The translations under genes were made by a program, and so were the position numbers. From NCBI RefSeq assembly GCF_900119165.1, contig NZ_FPJG01000006.1, positions 1,984,001 to 2,048,000 on the forward strand: a stretch of 64,000 nt of DNA, read 5' to 3'. Shown piece after piece: positions 26,208-33,751 of the stretch. Source of the DNA: Amycolatopsis australiensis (GTDB lineage Bacteria; Actinomycetota; Actinomycetes; Mycobacteriales; Pseudonocardiaceae). The notes beneath the pieces were generated by a model. The model had not been told where the DNA came from, did not search any database, and saw only the letters and a list, made by a program, of their open reading frames with translations. Position 1 is the stretch's first letter. Each line of letters opens with the position of its first letter.

Positions 26208-26669
26208 GTGAGCTACGAACGGCCGGAAAGGTTCGCGGGCCTGTATGTGAGCTGGCACCGGAGCGACCGTGACGGTATAGATCATGCAGTCACCGACGAG
26301 GAGTTCGCTCTAGGCAGGCGCGACAACACCCACGGGCGGTACGAGGCACTCTGCGGGCATGTCGTGCTGACCGGCTCGATGCTCCTTCCGCCCGGTCACC
26401 TTTGTCCAGGGTGTTACGCGTTTCTGCTTGCCCGCTCAACACTTCCGACCGTAGAGCAACGCATCCGGCGAACACGGCATAGGAAACCATCCGCCTGGCG
26501 TCGCCTGCTTCTCGGCTTCCAGCTCCCCGCCCTTTCACCATCTGTCCCGCGTCCGGAGCCGCGACCGGCACCCGAGCGAAACGGCGGGACCTCAACCCCG
26601 GCGGGGGCGGGTAGCGACCCGATCGCATCCGTTCCTGCCGGTACCCACGCGCTGCGGTCCGCGCGGTGA
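26208..26669 (+). CDS. Small cysteine-containing protein of unknown function
   Basis: 153 residues from GTG 26208, preceded by GGAGAAGG. Not assigned to a named family. The core YEALCGHVVLTGSMLLPPGH followed by LCPGCYAFL has a C-x-H...C-x2-C arrangement that could hold zinc. The C-terminal third is Pro/Arg-rich and probably disordered. It is translationally coupled (GTGA) to the next gene, and similar ALCGH/CPxC small proteins are common beside XRE-TPR regulators in Amycolatopsis-like genomes. Confidence 0.6.
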   Translation: MSYERPERFAGLYVSWHRSDRDGIDHAVTDEEFALGRRDNTHGRYEALCGHVVLTGSMLLPPGHLCPGCYAFLLARSTLPTVEQRIRRTRHRKPSAWRRLLLGFQLPALSPSVPRPEPRPAPERNGGTSTPAGAGSDPIASVPAGTHALRSAR

Positions 26670-26926
26670 CGGTCCGACTGGTGTTCGGGCGCCCGTTGCC
26701 GGGTGTCGTGGGTGAGACGCGACGGGTGGTGCACGTGTTCGAGGTGCCGACCGGCGACAGCGTGCCGGAGCGGCTGACTGCGTTCTGTGGGACCTCGTTC
26801 GGTCACGGCGAGCTTGAGCACCTCGACCGGATACAGGGGATGCCGTGCGTGTCGTGCTTGCGCCGGACACCGACGCCCGATCCGGAGTTGATGACTGGTT
26901 GTCAGGAGCCGGAGGAGCAGCCCTAA
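26666..26926 (+). CDS. Small CxxC protein coupled to the preceding gene
   Basis: 86 residues from GTG 26666, overlapping the preceding stop by four bases. It contains a single cysteine in LTAFCGTSFGHGELEHLD and a CVSC pair (MPCVSCLRR), so it may bind zinc, echoing the pattern of its partner. No membrane segment or signal. It is the last gene inside the element before the right junction. Function unknown. Confidence 0.55.
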   Translation: MTVRLVFGRPLPGVVGETRRVVHVFEVPTGDSVPERLTAFCGTSFGHGELEHLDRIQGMPCVSCLRRTPTPDPELMTGCQEPEEQP

Positions 26927-27304
26927 GCCCTCCGAGTGGCGCGTCTCGAAAGTAGCCTCAGACGGGGGGTTTGGGACCGGTGGGACGAGGTTCAGCCGAA
27001 CCCGTCCCACCCGTCCCGACCTGCGTGTCCGCAGCTAAAGGCGCATTTCCACGCGTCCCACGGCTGGGACGGGTCGAGCCAACCTGGCCCGAACCGTGGA
27101 CGGGTTCGCGCCCATTCGCGGAGGTCACAAGTACGTAAACAAATCATTGTTCGCCTTCGGTGCGTGCGACGCACCCAAGGGGGCCTTCGGTGCTCCTCCC
27201 ATGCCCCCACCACCGCCCTCAACGGAGGCGCTTCGCGCCGCGGTGCTGATTCAGCGCAACCAAGGCCGCCTTGGGGCGCTTGCTCGGGCATGCCCGAGAG
27301 AGGG
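26927..27304. other. Gene-free stretch with element end and host repeat remnants
   Basis: No gene is supported here. Bases 26927-27152 are the right end of the element, probably including the attP arm. From 27153 the host repeat resumes: one unit with TGCGT-GCG-ACGCA (27161-27173), part of a second unit, about 60 bp of unrelated sequence, then CCAAGGCCGCCTTGG and TTGGGGCGCTTG (27271-27282), the mirror of CAAGCGCCCCAA at 12503. Confidence 0.7.
27153..27282. repeat. Right half of the interrupted host repeat (attR)
   Basis: Starting at GCCTT (27153-27157) the sequence follows the 30-bp repeat of 5907-5950 with few mismatches, including the hairpin unit and the start of the next unit, and ends in the bracketing TTGGGGCGCTTG. 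It is the missing continuation of the left half at 12503-12523. Confidence 0.75.
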
Positions 27305-28063
27305 TCAGGCCGCCTGGTTGTGGTCTCGCCAGGCGAGCCCGTGCGGGCGGCGCAACGTCGTCCGCGTCAGCTCCACGATCCGGCCCGGTGCCTGCTTGAC
27401 GCGGTGGCGGGCCAGCCACGCCGTGTCCCGGCCGAAGGACCACACCAGCGACGCCAGTGCCACGGCCACCGCGGCGGCCGCCCAGCCCGGCGCGAGCAGT
27501 CCCGAAACCGCCACCACCAGCACCACCCCCTGCACCGCGGCCACCGTCTTGCGGGCCATGCTCGGGTACAGCGGCGCGGTCAGCCACGGGAAAGCCCACG
27601 AAGCCGCGACGAACGCGTAGCGCATCAGGCCGATCGCCAGGACCCACAGCCCCAGCGTGCGGGACACCTCGATGCACAGCAGCAGGATCAGGAACGCGTC
27701 GACCTCCATGTCGAAGCGCGCGCCGAAGTCCGACGCCGTTCCGGTCCGGCGGGCCACCTGGCCGTCGAAGCCGTCCATCGCCAGCGCCACCGCCGCCACC
27801 GCCGTCAGCCACCAGACCGGGCGGCCACCGTCGGCGATCAGCTCCGCCGCGCCGCCCACCAGGACCGCCCGGGCGAACGTGATCCAGTCCGCCGGGCCGA
27901 ACGCCGGGCGGGCGCTGCGCCGCAGGCCCCAGCCCGTCAGCAGCACCAGCGCCAGTCCGTACGCGGCCCCGGTCGCCCAGGCGACCGGGGCGACGAACCC
28001 GGCCCCCGCGGCGAGCACCCACGCCGGAAGCACCGCACGCAGGAGAAGGTCCTGTTTGATCAT
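27305..28063 (-). CDS. CDP-alcohol phosphatidyltransferase family membrane enzyme
   Basis: 252 residues from ATG 28063, with GCGGAG upstream. The full family signature D-G-x2-A-R-x8-G-x3-D-x3-D is present at about residues 96-118 (DGQVARR, then DFGARFDMEVD), so all metal-binding aspartates are intact. About six membrane helices surround it. Such enzymes join the phosphatidyl group of a CDP-linked donor to an alcohol in the inner membrane. The gene is divergent from the dehydrogenase that opens the pterin-like operon with 66 bp between them, so the two probably share control. It may supply or anchor a lipid part of that pathway's product. Confidence 0.88.
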   Translation of the reverse strand: MIKQDLLLRAVLPAWVLAAGAGFVAPVAWATGAAYGLALVLLTGWGLRRSARPAFGPADWITFARAVLVGGAAELIADGGRPVWWLTAVAAVALAMDGFDGQVARRTGTASDFGARFDMEVDAFLILLLCIEVSRTLGLWVLAIGLMRYAFVAASWAFPWLTAPLYPSMARKTVAAVQGVVLVVAVSGLLAPGWAAAAVAVALASLVWSFGRDTAWLARHRVKQAPGRIVELTRTTLRRPHGLAWRDHNQAA

Positions 28064-28129
28064 CGTCGACTCCGCGAAAAGCTCATAGGGTGGCGACACA
28101 GCCTCCGGTCGCCCGCTGAGGAGAAACAC

Positions 28130-29092
28130 GTGGAACAGGCGTTCTGGGTTCACCGTCCCGGCGAAGGCGCGATCCGCCCGGCGCCGCTGCCCGAGCCGGG
28201 GCCGGACGACGTCCTCGTCCGCACGCTCTGCTCCGGCGTCAGCCGCGGCACCGAGACGCTGGTGTTCCGCGGCGGCGTCCCGGCCAGCCAGCACGACGTC
28301 ATGCGCGCGCCCTTCCAGGAGGGCGAGTTCCCCGGTCCGGTGAAATATGGCTACCTCAACGTCGGCGTCGTCGAGCAGGGCCCGGACGCGCTCACCGGCA
28401 AGACCGTCTTCTGCCTCTACCCGCACCAGACCGCCTACGTCGTCCCCGCGAGCGCCGTGACACCGGTGCCGGACACCGTCCCGCCGGGCCGCGCGATCCT
28501 CGCCGGCACGGTCGAGACCGCGGTCAACGCCGTCTGGGACGCGAAGCCGCGGCTAGGCGACCGGATCGCGGTGATCGGCGCGGGGATGGTCGGCTGCAGC
28601 GTCGCGAAACTGCTCCAGGGCTTCCCGGCCACGCGGGTGCAGCTGATCGACGTCGACCCGGCGCGTGCGGAGATCGCCGAAGCCCTCGGAGTCGACTTCT
28701 CGACTCCCGGCGAGGCGCGAGCCGACTGTGACCTCGTCGTGCACGCGAGCGCGTCCGAAGCCGGGCTGGCCCGCGCGCTGGAGCTGCTCGCGCCGGAGGG
28801 CGAAGTCGTCGAAATGTCCTGGTACGGCGATCGGCGGGTGAGCGTGCCGCTCGGGGAGAACTTCCATTCGCGGCGGCTGACGATCCGCAGCAGCCAGGTC
28901 GGTACCGTCGCCCGCCCCGACCGCAGCTTCGCCCAGCGGCTCGGCCTCGCCCTGGACCTGCTCGCCGATCCGGCGTTCGAAGCGCTGGTCAGCGCGGAAT
29001 GCATGTTTGAAGATCTTCCGTCCGTGTTACCCCGGTTGGCCGCGAATGAACTATCCGCCCTCTGCCTCCGTGTCATGTATCAGCCGCAGTGA
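28130..29092 (+). CDS. MDR-family dehydrogenase opening the pterin-like operon
   Basis: 320 residues from GTG 28130 with GAGGAG upstream. It is a medium-chain dehydrogenase: CSGVSRGTETLVFRGGVP near the N-terminus (the SRGTE form seen in BchC-like members), and the Rossmann motif RIAVIGAGMVGCSVAKLL near residues 143-160. The structural zinc lobe with four cysteines is absent and the protein is short, so it is not a classical zinc alcohol dehydrogenase. The NAD(P)-binding Asp in VQLIDVDPARAE suggests NAD. It begins an operon with a PTPS homologue 30 bp downstream and probably oxidises or reduces an intermediate of that pathway. Confidence 0.82.
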   Translation: MEQAFWVHRPGEGAIRPAPLPEPGPDDVLVRTLCSGVSRGTETLVFRGGVPASQHDVMRAPFQEGEFPGPVKYGYLNVGVVEQGPDALTGKTVFCLYPHQTAYVVPASAVTPVPDTVPPGRAILAGTVETAVNAVWDAKPRLGDRIAVIGAGMVGCSVAKLLQGFPATRVQLIDVDPARAEIAEALGVDFSTPGEARADCDLVVHASASEAGLARALELLAPEGEVVEMSWYGDRRVSVPLGENFHSRRLTIRSSQVGTVARPDRSFAQRLGLALDLLADPAFEALVSAECMFEDLPSVLPRLAANELSALCLRVMYQPQ

Positions 29093-29122
29093 CCACGTCC
29101 ACCCGAACACTCGGAGGTCTTG

Positions 29123-29521
29123 GTGTTCAGCATCACCGTCCGTGACCACGTGATGGTCGCCCACAGCTTCCGCGGGGAAGTCTTCGGCCCCGCGCAACGC
29201 CTGCACGGCGCGACCTTCGTGGTGGATGCGACCTTCCGCCGCGCCGAGCTCGACGAGGACAACATCGTCGTCGACATCGGCAAGGCCACGGAGGAGCTGA
29301 AGGCGGTGCTGGGCGAGCTGAACTACCGCAACCTCGACGACGAGCCGGCGTTCAAGGGGATCAACACCTCCACCGAGTTCCTCGCGAAGGTCGTCGCCGA
29401 CCGGCTCGTCGACGCCGTCCACGCCGGACGCCTCGGCGAAGGCGCGCGCGGCCTGGACAGCATCGCCGTCTCGCTGCACGAGTCCCATGTCGCATGGGCG
29501 AGTTACGAGCGTGCCCTGTGA
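29123..29521 (+). CDS. Divergent 6-pyruvoyltetrahydropterin synthase (PTPS/QueD) family protein
   Basis: 132 residues from GTG 29123 (TCGGAGG upstream; TTG 29120 is less likely). The T-fold is clear: [57 protein letters not shown], and AVSLHES with the substrate-binding Glu. Three catalytic features differ from PTPS and QueD. The second zinc histidine of HGH is Ala30, no cysteine lies before RLHG, and the LDH histidine is Tyr68 (LNYRNLDD). Zinc binding and the usual side-chain chemistry are therefore doubtful. It probably acts on a related pterin or pyrimidine by another route, or only binds it. Stop and next start overlap (GTGA). Confidence 0.85.
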   Translation: MFSITVRDHVMVAHSFRGEVFGPAQRLHGATFVVDATFRRAELDEDNIVVDIGKATEELKAVLGELNYRNLDDEPAFKGINTSTEFLAKVVADRLVDAVHAGRLGEGARGLDSIAVSLHESHVAWASYERAL

Positions 29522-30585
29522 ACCCCCTGTACGTCGTGCTCCCGGGGGACGTCGACGACGCGTCGGTACCGAGCGGCGGCAACACCTACGACCGGCGGCT
29601 GTGCGACACGCTCGCCGCGGCCGGGGCCGACGTCCGCGAACTCGCCGTCTCCGGGAGCTGGCCGCGGCCGGACACCGAGGCCCGCGCGGTCCTGGGCCGC
29701 GTGCTGGCCGCGCTGCCCGCCGGGGCCGCGGTGCTGCTGGACGGCCTGGTCGCGTGCGGCGTGCCCGAGGTGCTCGTCCCGCAGGCACGGCGGCTGTCGC
29801 TGTCGGTGCTGGTGCACCTGCCGCTGGCCGACGAGACCGGCCTGCCGCCCGCCCTCGCCGCCGAGCTGGACGCGCTCGAGCGCGAGACGCTGCGGGCCGT
29901 GAGCTCGGTCGTCGCGACCAGCGAGTGGGCCGCGCGTCGGCTGATCAGCCACCACGGGCTCGCGCCGCACCGCGTGCACGCCGTGCCGCCCGGAGTCGAC
30001 CCGGCGCCACCGGCGGTCGGCACCGACGGCATGTCCCGGCTGGTCTGCGTGGCCAACGTGACCCCGCGCAAGGGGCAGGGCGTGCTCGCCCAGGCCCTCG
30101 AAACCGTCGCCGACCTGCGCTGGACCTGCGAATGCGTCGGCGGGATCAAGCGCGAGACGAAGTACGTCGAGCGGCTGCGCGAACACCGGCTGGGTGCCCG
30201 GTTCACGCTCACCGGGCCCCGCACCGGCGAAGCGCTCGCCGCGACCTACCACACCGCGGACCTGCTCGTATTGCCTTCGCGCGCCGAGACCTACGGCATG
30301 GTCGTCACCGAGGCGCTCGCGCGCGGCGTGCCAGTGCTGACCACCGATGTCGACGCGCTGCCCGACACGGTCGGCGTCGCGCCGGACGGCTCGGTCCCGG
30401 GCCTGCTCGTGCCCGGCGACGACGTCGAAGCGCTCGGTGCCGCGCTCCGCCGCTGGCTGACCGAGCCCGCCCTGCGGGCGCGGCTGCGTGCCTCGGCCCG
30501 GTTGCGCCGCGAGACGCTGACCGGCTGGGACGACACGGCCCGCCGCATCGCCGAAGTGCTGCAGCGGCAAGAGGCGGCGGCATGA
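29518..30585 (+). CDS. GT4-type glycosyltransferase in the pterin-like operon
   Basis: 355 residues from GTG 29518. GT-B fold: the N-terminal acceptor domain ([20 protein letters not shown]) and the donor domain with [19 protein letters not shown], then [20 protein letters not shown], whose E-x7-E segment binds the nucleotide-sugar. There is no signal or membrane helix, so it works in the cytoplasm, perhaps at the membrane face. A paralogue with the same domain order lies at 36243-37319. Overlaps on both sides (GTGA with PTPS, ATGA with the methyltransferase) show one translational unit. The acceptor is likely the operon's pyrimidine/pterin product. Confidence 0.87.
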   Translation: MNPLYVVLPGDVDDASVPSGGNTYDRRLCDTLAAAGADVRELAVSGSWPRPDTEARAVLGRVLAALPAGAAVLLDGLVACGVPEVLVPQARRLSLSVLVHLPLADETGLPPALAAELDALERETLRAVSSVVATSEWAARRLISHHGLAPHRVHAVPPGVDPAPPAVGTDGMSRLVCVANVTPRKGQGVLAQALETVADLRWTCECVGGIKRETKYVERLREHRLGARFTLTGPRTGEALAATYHTADLLVLPSRAETYGMVVTEALARGVPVLTTDVDALPDTVGVAPDGSVPGLLVPGDDVEALGAALRRWLTEPALRARLRASARLRRETLTGWDDTARRIAEVLQRQEAAA

Positions 30586-31412
30586 CGGCGTTCGCCCCGG
30601 AGTGGCTCGAGCTGCGGGAACCCGCCGACGCGGCGGCGCGCGCCACCGAGCTGCTCGGCCCGCTGCGCGACCACCTGGGCGACGGCGGCGAGCTGGTCGT
30701 CCGCGACCTCGGCTGCGGCACCGGCTCGCTCGGCCGCTGGCTGGCGGCCCGGCTGCCCGGCGCGCAGCGCTGGATCCTGCACGACCACGACCGCGAGCTG
30801 CTCACCCGCGCGGCGGCGAGCCTGCCGCGGACCGCGCTCGACGGCAGCCCGGTCGACGTCGTGGCCGAGCCGGGCGACGTCACCGCCCTGCGCGCCGCCG
30901 ACCTCGCCGGGACGTCGCTGGTCACCGCGTCGGCGCTGCTCGACCTGCTGACCGGGCCCGAGGTCACGGCACTCGCCGCGGCGATCACCGGGGCCGGGTG
31001 CGCCGCGCTGTTCACGCTGTCGGTGACCGGCCGGGTGGAGCTGGCGCCGGCCGACCCGCTCGACGACGACGTCACCGCCGCCTTCAACGCCCACCAGCGC
31101 CGGCTCACCGGTGGCCGCCGGCTGCTCGGCCCGGCCGCGGTGGACGTCACGGCGGCCGCGTTCGCCCGGCTCGGCGCGACCGTGCTCCGCGCGCCCAGCG
31201 CGTGGCGGCTCGGGCCGGACCAGGCCGCCCTGCAGCGGGAGTGGCTCGAAGGCTGGGTCGGCGCGGCTGTCGAGCAGCGTCCCGATCTGCGTCCGGCGGC
31301 CGGCGGCTACCTCCGGCGGCGGCTGGAGACGGCCGCGGCGGGCGAGCTGCACGCGGTGGTCCACCACGGCGACCTGCTGGTCCTGCCGCCGAGCCCGGAG
31401 GCCGCCGCGTGA
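30582..31412 (+). CDS. SAM-dependent methyltransferase
   Basis: 276 residues. Class I methyltransferase: motif I LVVRDLGCGTGSLGRWLAA at about 45-63, acidic motif II RWILHDHDRELL and motif III VTASALLDLLT. The C-terminal part carries WRLGPDQAALQREWLEGWVG, matching actinobacterial proteins found with this operon. It should methylate the glycosylated or pterin intermediate, but the atom is unknown. Coupled to both neighbours by four-base overlaps. Confidence 0.85.
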   Translation: MTAFAPEWLELREPADAAARATELLGPLRDHLGDGGELVVRDLGCGTGSLGRWLAARLPGAQRWILHDHDRELLTRAAASLPRTALDGSPVDVVAEPGDVTALRAADLAGTSLVTASALLDLLTGPEVTALAAAITGAGCAALFTLSVTGRVELAPADPLDDDVTAAFNAHQRRLTGGRRLLGPAAVDVTAAAFARLGATVLRAPSAWRLGPDQAALQREWLEGWVGAAVEQRPDLRPAAGGYLRRRLETAAAGELHAVVHHGDLLVLPPSPEAAA

Positions 31413-32398
31413 AGCGCGTCCTCGCCTGGCTGCGGATCGTCGGCGCGCTGGCGATCCTCGGTGTCCTCGTCCGGCAGCTCGGCAGCGCCGCCTTCCTCGA
31501 CGGCCTGGCCCGGATCAGCACGCCCGGCGTACTCGCCGCCCTGGCCATCGGCCTCGCGACGACGGTGTTCAGCGCGGGCCGCTGGCAGATCGTCGCCACC
31601 CGGCTCGGCCTGCGGCTTTCGCTGCGCACCGCGGTCGCCGACTACTACCGCGCGCTGTTCCTCAACGGCGTGCTGCCCGCCGGTGTCCTCGGCGACGTCC
31701 ACCGCGCGGTGCAGCACGGCCGCGACTCGGGTGACGTGCCGCGGGGCGTGCGTGCTGTCGTCCTCGAGCGCACCGCCGGCCAGATCGTGCTGATCGCCTC
31801 CGCGGTCACCGTCGTGCTGGTCTCGCCGGACGTCGTGCCCGGCGCGTTCCGCGGGGTCGTGACGGTCGCCGGGGTGGTCGTCGTGCTGGCGGCCACCGCC
31901 GCGCCGGTCGTCGGGCGGCTGTTCGGCGGCCGCTGGAGCCACAGCCGGTCGAAGTGGCGGCGCGGCTTCGCCGTCACCCTCGCCGACCTGCGGCTCGGCC
32001 TGTTCAGCCGGGAGAGCTGGCCCGGTGTCGGCTTCCTTTCGGTGGCGACGCTGGCCGGGCACCTGGCGCTGTTCGTCGTCGCCGCCCGCGTCGCGGGGGT
32101 GGCCGCCCCGGTCTGGCAGCTGGTGCCGCTGATGGTGCTCGCGCTGCTCGCGATGGGCCTGCCGCTCAACGTCGGCGGCTTCGGCCCGCGCGAGGGTGTC
32201 TGCGCGCTGCTCTTCGGCGCGGCCGGGCTGGGTGCCGCCCAGGGTGTCACTGTCGCCGTCGTCTACGGCGTGCTCACGCTGGTCGCGAGCCTGCCCGGCG
32301 CCGGTGTCCTGCTCTTCCGAAGTGCCGCCGGGGTGGTGGCCGCTCCGCGCATGGCGGCCGGCACCGGGATCGAACCGGAGATGGGGATGAGGTCATGA
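31409..32398 (+). CDS. UPF0104 / lysylphosphatidylglycerol-synthase-type membrane protein
   Basis: 329 residues. About eight membrane helices, with the family segments GRWQIVATRLGLRLSLRTAV, then YYRALFLNGVLPAGVLGDVH, VVLERTAGQIVLI and the late LNVGGFGPREGVCALLFG. These are the LPG-synthase transmembrane domain without the C-terminal aminoacyl-transferase, as in AglD-like and flippase-like proteins. It may move the finished lipid- or sugar-linked product across the membrane. Four-base overlaps on both sides place it firmly in the operon between methyltransferase and cyclohydrolase. Confidence 0.85.
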   Translation: MKRVLAWLRIVGALAILGVLVRQLGSAAFLDGLARISTPGVLAALAIGLATTVFSAGRWQIVATRLGLRLSLRTAVADYYRALFLNGVLPAGVLGDVHRAVQHGRDSGDVPRGVRAVVLERTAGQIVLIASAVTVVLVSPDVVPGAFRGVVTVAGVVVVLAATAAPVVGRLFGGRWSHSRSKWRRGFAVTLADLRLGLFSRESWPGVGFLSVATLAGHLALFVVAARVAGVAAPVWQLVPLMVLALLAMGLPLNVGGFGPREGVCALLFGAAGLGAAQGVTVAVVYGVLTLVASLPGAGVLLFRSAAGVVAAPRMAAGTGIEPEMGMRS

Positions 32399-33036
32399 CG
32401 GCAAGCGAAGTCATGGACGACCTGCCGCACCGCGCGGTGGTCGAGCGCGTGGTCGAGACCCGGCTGCCGACGCGGCACGGGATCTTCCGCGCGTTCGGCT
32501 ACCTCGACCGGGGCGGCACCGAACAGGTCGCGCTCGTGTACGGCGACATCGCGGAACTGGGCACCTTGACCCGGGTGCACAGCGAGTGCCTGACCGGCGA
32601 CGTCTTCGGCTCGACGCACTGCGAGTGCGGCGACCAGCTGGCCGTGGCGCTGGACCGGATCGTCGAGGAGGGCTCGGGCGTGCTCGTCTACGTCCAGGGC
32701 CACGAGGGCCGCGGCATCGGGCTGCTGGCGAAGCTCGAAGCGATGCGGCTGCAGCAGGACGAGGGTCTCGACACGGTCGACGCGAACGTGGCGCTCGGCC
32801 TGCCGGTCGACGCGCGCGACTACCACGCGGCGGCCGGCATCCTCCACGACCTCGGCCTCCGCTCGGTGCGGCTGCTGTCGAACAACCCGCGCAAGGTCGA
32901 GCAGCTCACCCGCTACGGAATCCGGATCAGCGAACGGGTGCCGCTGCTGGTTCCGCCGAACCCGGAGAGCCTGCGCTACCTGCGGGCGAAGGCGGAGCGG
33001 ATGAACCACCTGCTCCCGCACCTATCCGGCGCCTAG
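32395..33036 (+). CDS. GTP cyclohydrolase II homologue with the FAPy-type Met substitution
   Basis: 213 residues, a lone GCH II domain without the RibB half. Zinc cysteines are C65, C76 and C78 (HSECLTGDV, STHCECGDQ); HEGRGIGLLAKLEAMRLQ follows, with RLLSNNPRKVEQL later. The residue that aligns with E. coli Tyr105 is Met117. In Streptomyces coelicolor the homologue SCO6655 with Met at this place was reported to make the formylated pyrimidine FAPy, not the deformylated riboflavin precursor. So this is probably not the riboflavin enzyme. It closes an operon with PTPS, glycosyl- and methyltransferase genes and overlaps a convergent creatininase-family gene by 15 bases. Confidence 0.88.
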   Translation: MTASEVMDDLPHRAVVERVVETRLPTRHGIFRAFGYLDRGGTEQVALVYGDIAELGTLTRVHSECLTGDVFGSTHCECGDQLAVALDRIVEEGSGVLVYVQGHEGRGIGLLAKLEAMRLQQDEGLDTVDANVALGLPVDARDYHAAAGILHDLGLRSVRLLSNNPRKVEQLTRYGIRISERVPLLVPPNPESLRYLRAKAERMNHLLPHLSGA

Positions 33037-33723
33037 CACCGCCAGGACCTCCGCGAAGCGCTGGACCAGCGTGTCCAGCAGGACGTGGCCTTTCGCCGCG
33101 CTCGCCAGCGACGGACGGCCGACCACCCCGGACTCCGTGTACGCCCGCAGGCCCAGCGTCAGCAGGTGGTCCCGGCCCGTGACGTGGTCGGCGTCCTCGT
33201 GGCCGGGCCGGACGAGGTGCGGGTGGGCGTGCAGCAGGATCGAAGTCTCCAGCTCGCCGGCGTGCATGTCGTCGTCCAGTGACGTGCGCAGGCCGGCCGC
33301 GGTGTGCGCCGCCTGCCAGTCCGCGACGCCGGGGAACAGCGCCATCGCGCCCGCGGCTTCCTGGACCACATTGGACAGTACGTAGTTGCCGCCGTGCCCG
33401 TTGACCAGGACGAGCCGGTTGACGCCGGAGGCACGCAGCGACGCGGCGATGTCGGTGACGACGGCGTGCAGGGTGCGGGCCGAGATGCTCACCGTGCCGT
33501 CCCAGGCCGCGTGCTCGTGCGAGCACGAGATCGTGACCGGCGGCAGGTGCAGCACCGGGTAGGTCTCGGCGATCGCGGCGGCGAGCGTCGCCGCGATGAT
33601 CGCGTCGGTCGCCAGCGGCAGGTGCGGGCCGTGTTGCTCGAAGCTGCCGACCGGCAGCACCGCGACCGCCGCGCCCCGCTCCCGCACCTCGGCCGTGGTC
33701 GCGAGCGGGAAGAGGTCGGTCAT
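33022..33723 (-). CDS. Creatininase-family amidohydrolase, possible FAPy deformylase
   Basis: 233 residues. Metal site residues are Glu29, His31, His34 and Asp40 in GSFEQHGPHLPLATD, with VNGHGGNYVLSN and DDDMHAGELETSI later, all hallmarks of creatininase/ArfB/MftE proteins. They hydrolyse amide or formamide bonds using two metals. Archaeal ArfB removes the formyl group from FAPy. Here the gene ends convergently inside the FAPy-type cyclohydrolase gene, so a deformylase acting on that product is the simplest reading. MftE-like peptide cleavage is less likely, as no other mycofactocin gene is present. Confidence 0.85.
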   Translation of the reverse strand: MTDLFPLATTAEVRERGAAVAVLPVGSFEQHGPHLPLATDAIIAATLAAAIAETYPVLHLPPVTISCSHEHAAWDGTVSISARTLHAVVTDIAASLRASGVNRLVLVNGHGGNYVLSNVVQEAAGAMALFPGVADWQAAHTAAGLRTSLDDDMHAGELETSILLHAHPHLVRPGHEDADHVTGRDHLLTLGLRAYTESGVVGRPSLASAAKGHVLLDTLVQRFAEVLAVLGAG

Positions 33724-33751
33724 GAGCGCGTCCCTTCACTAGGTTGGAGTC

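Larger units (their letters stand above)
12519..27157. mobile_element. Integrated AICE-like element with serine integrase and NACHT cargo
   Basis: About 14.6 kb bounded by GCCTT cores at 12519-12523 and 27153-27157. Outside these cores, left host sequence (from 12503) joined to right host sequence (to 27282) rebuilds the 30-bp-repeat locus seen at 5891-6071, including its bracketing CAAGCGCCCCAA and TTGGGGCGCTTG. Inside are a large serine recombinase at the left edge, an FtsK/TraB-type operon, excisionase, WhiB, XRE regulators, Nudix, a NACHT protein and small cysteine-rich proteins. No relaxase is seen, which fits TraB-type double-strand DNA transfer. A replication initiator was not recognised, so autonomous replication is uncertain. 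Confidence 0.8.

Noticed and set aside
26936..28129. N-terminal extension of the MDR dehydrogenase
   Set aside because: It crosses the element junction, the host repeat and an antisense gene; GTG 28130 has a good ribosome site and matches the family start.
32395..33036. Ordinary riboflavin-pathway ribA
   Set aside because: No other riboflavin gene is near, the RibB domain is absent, and the key Tyr is Met117.
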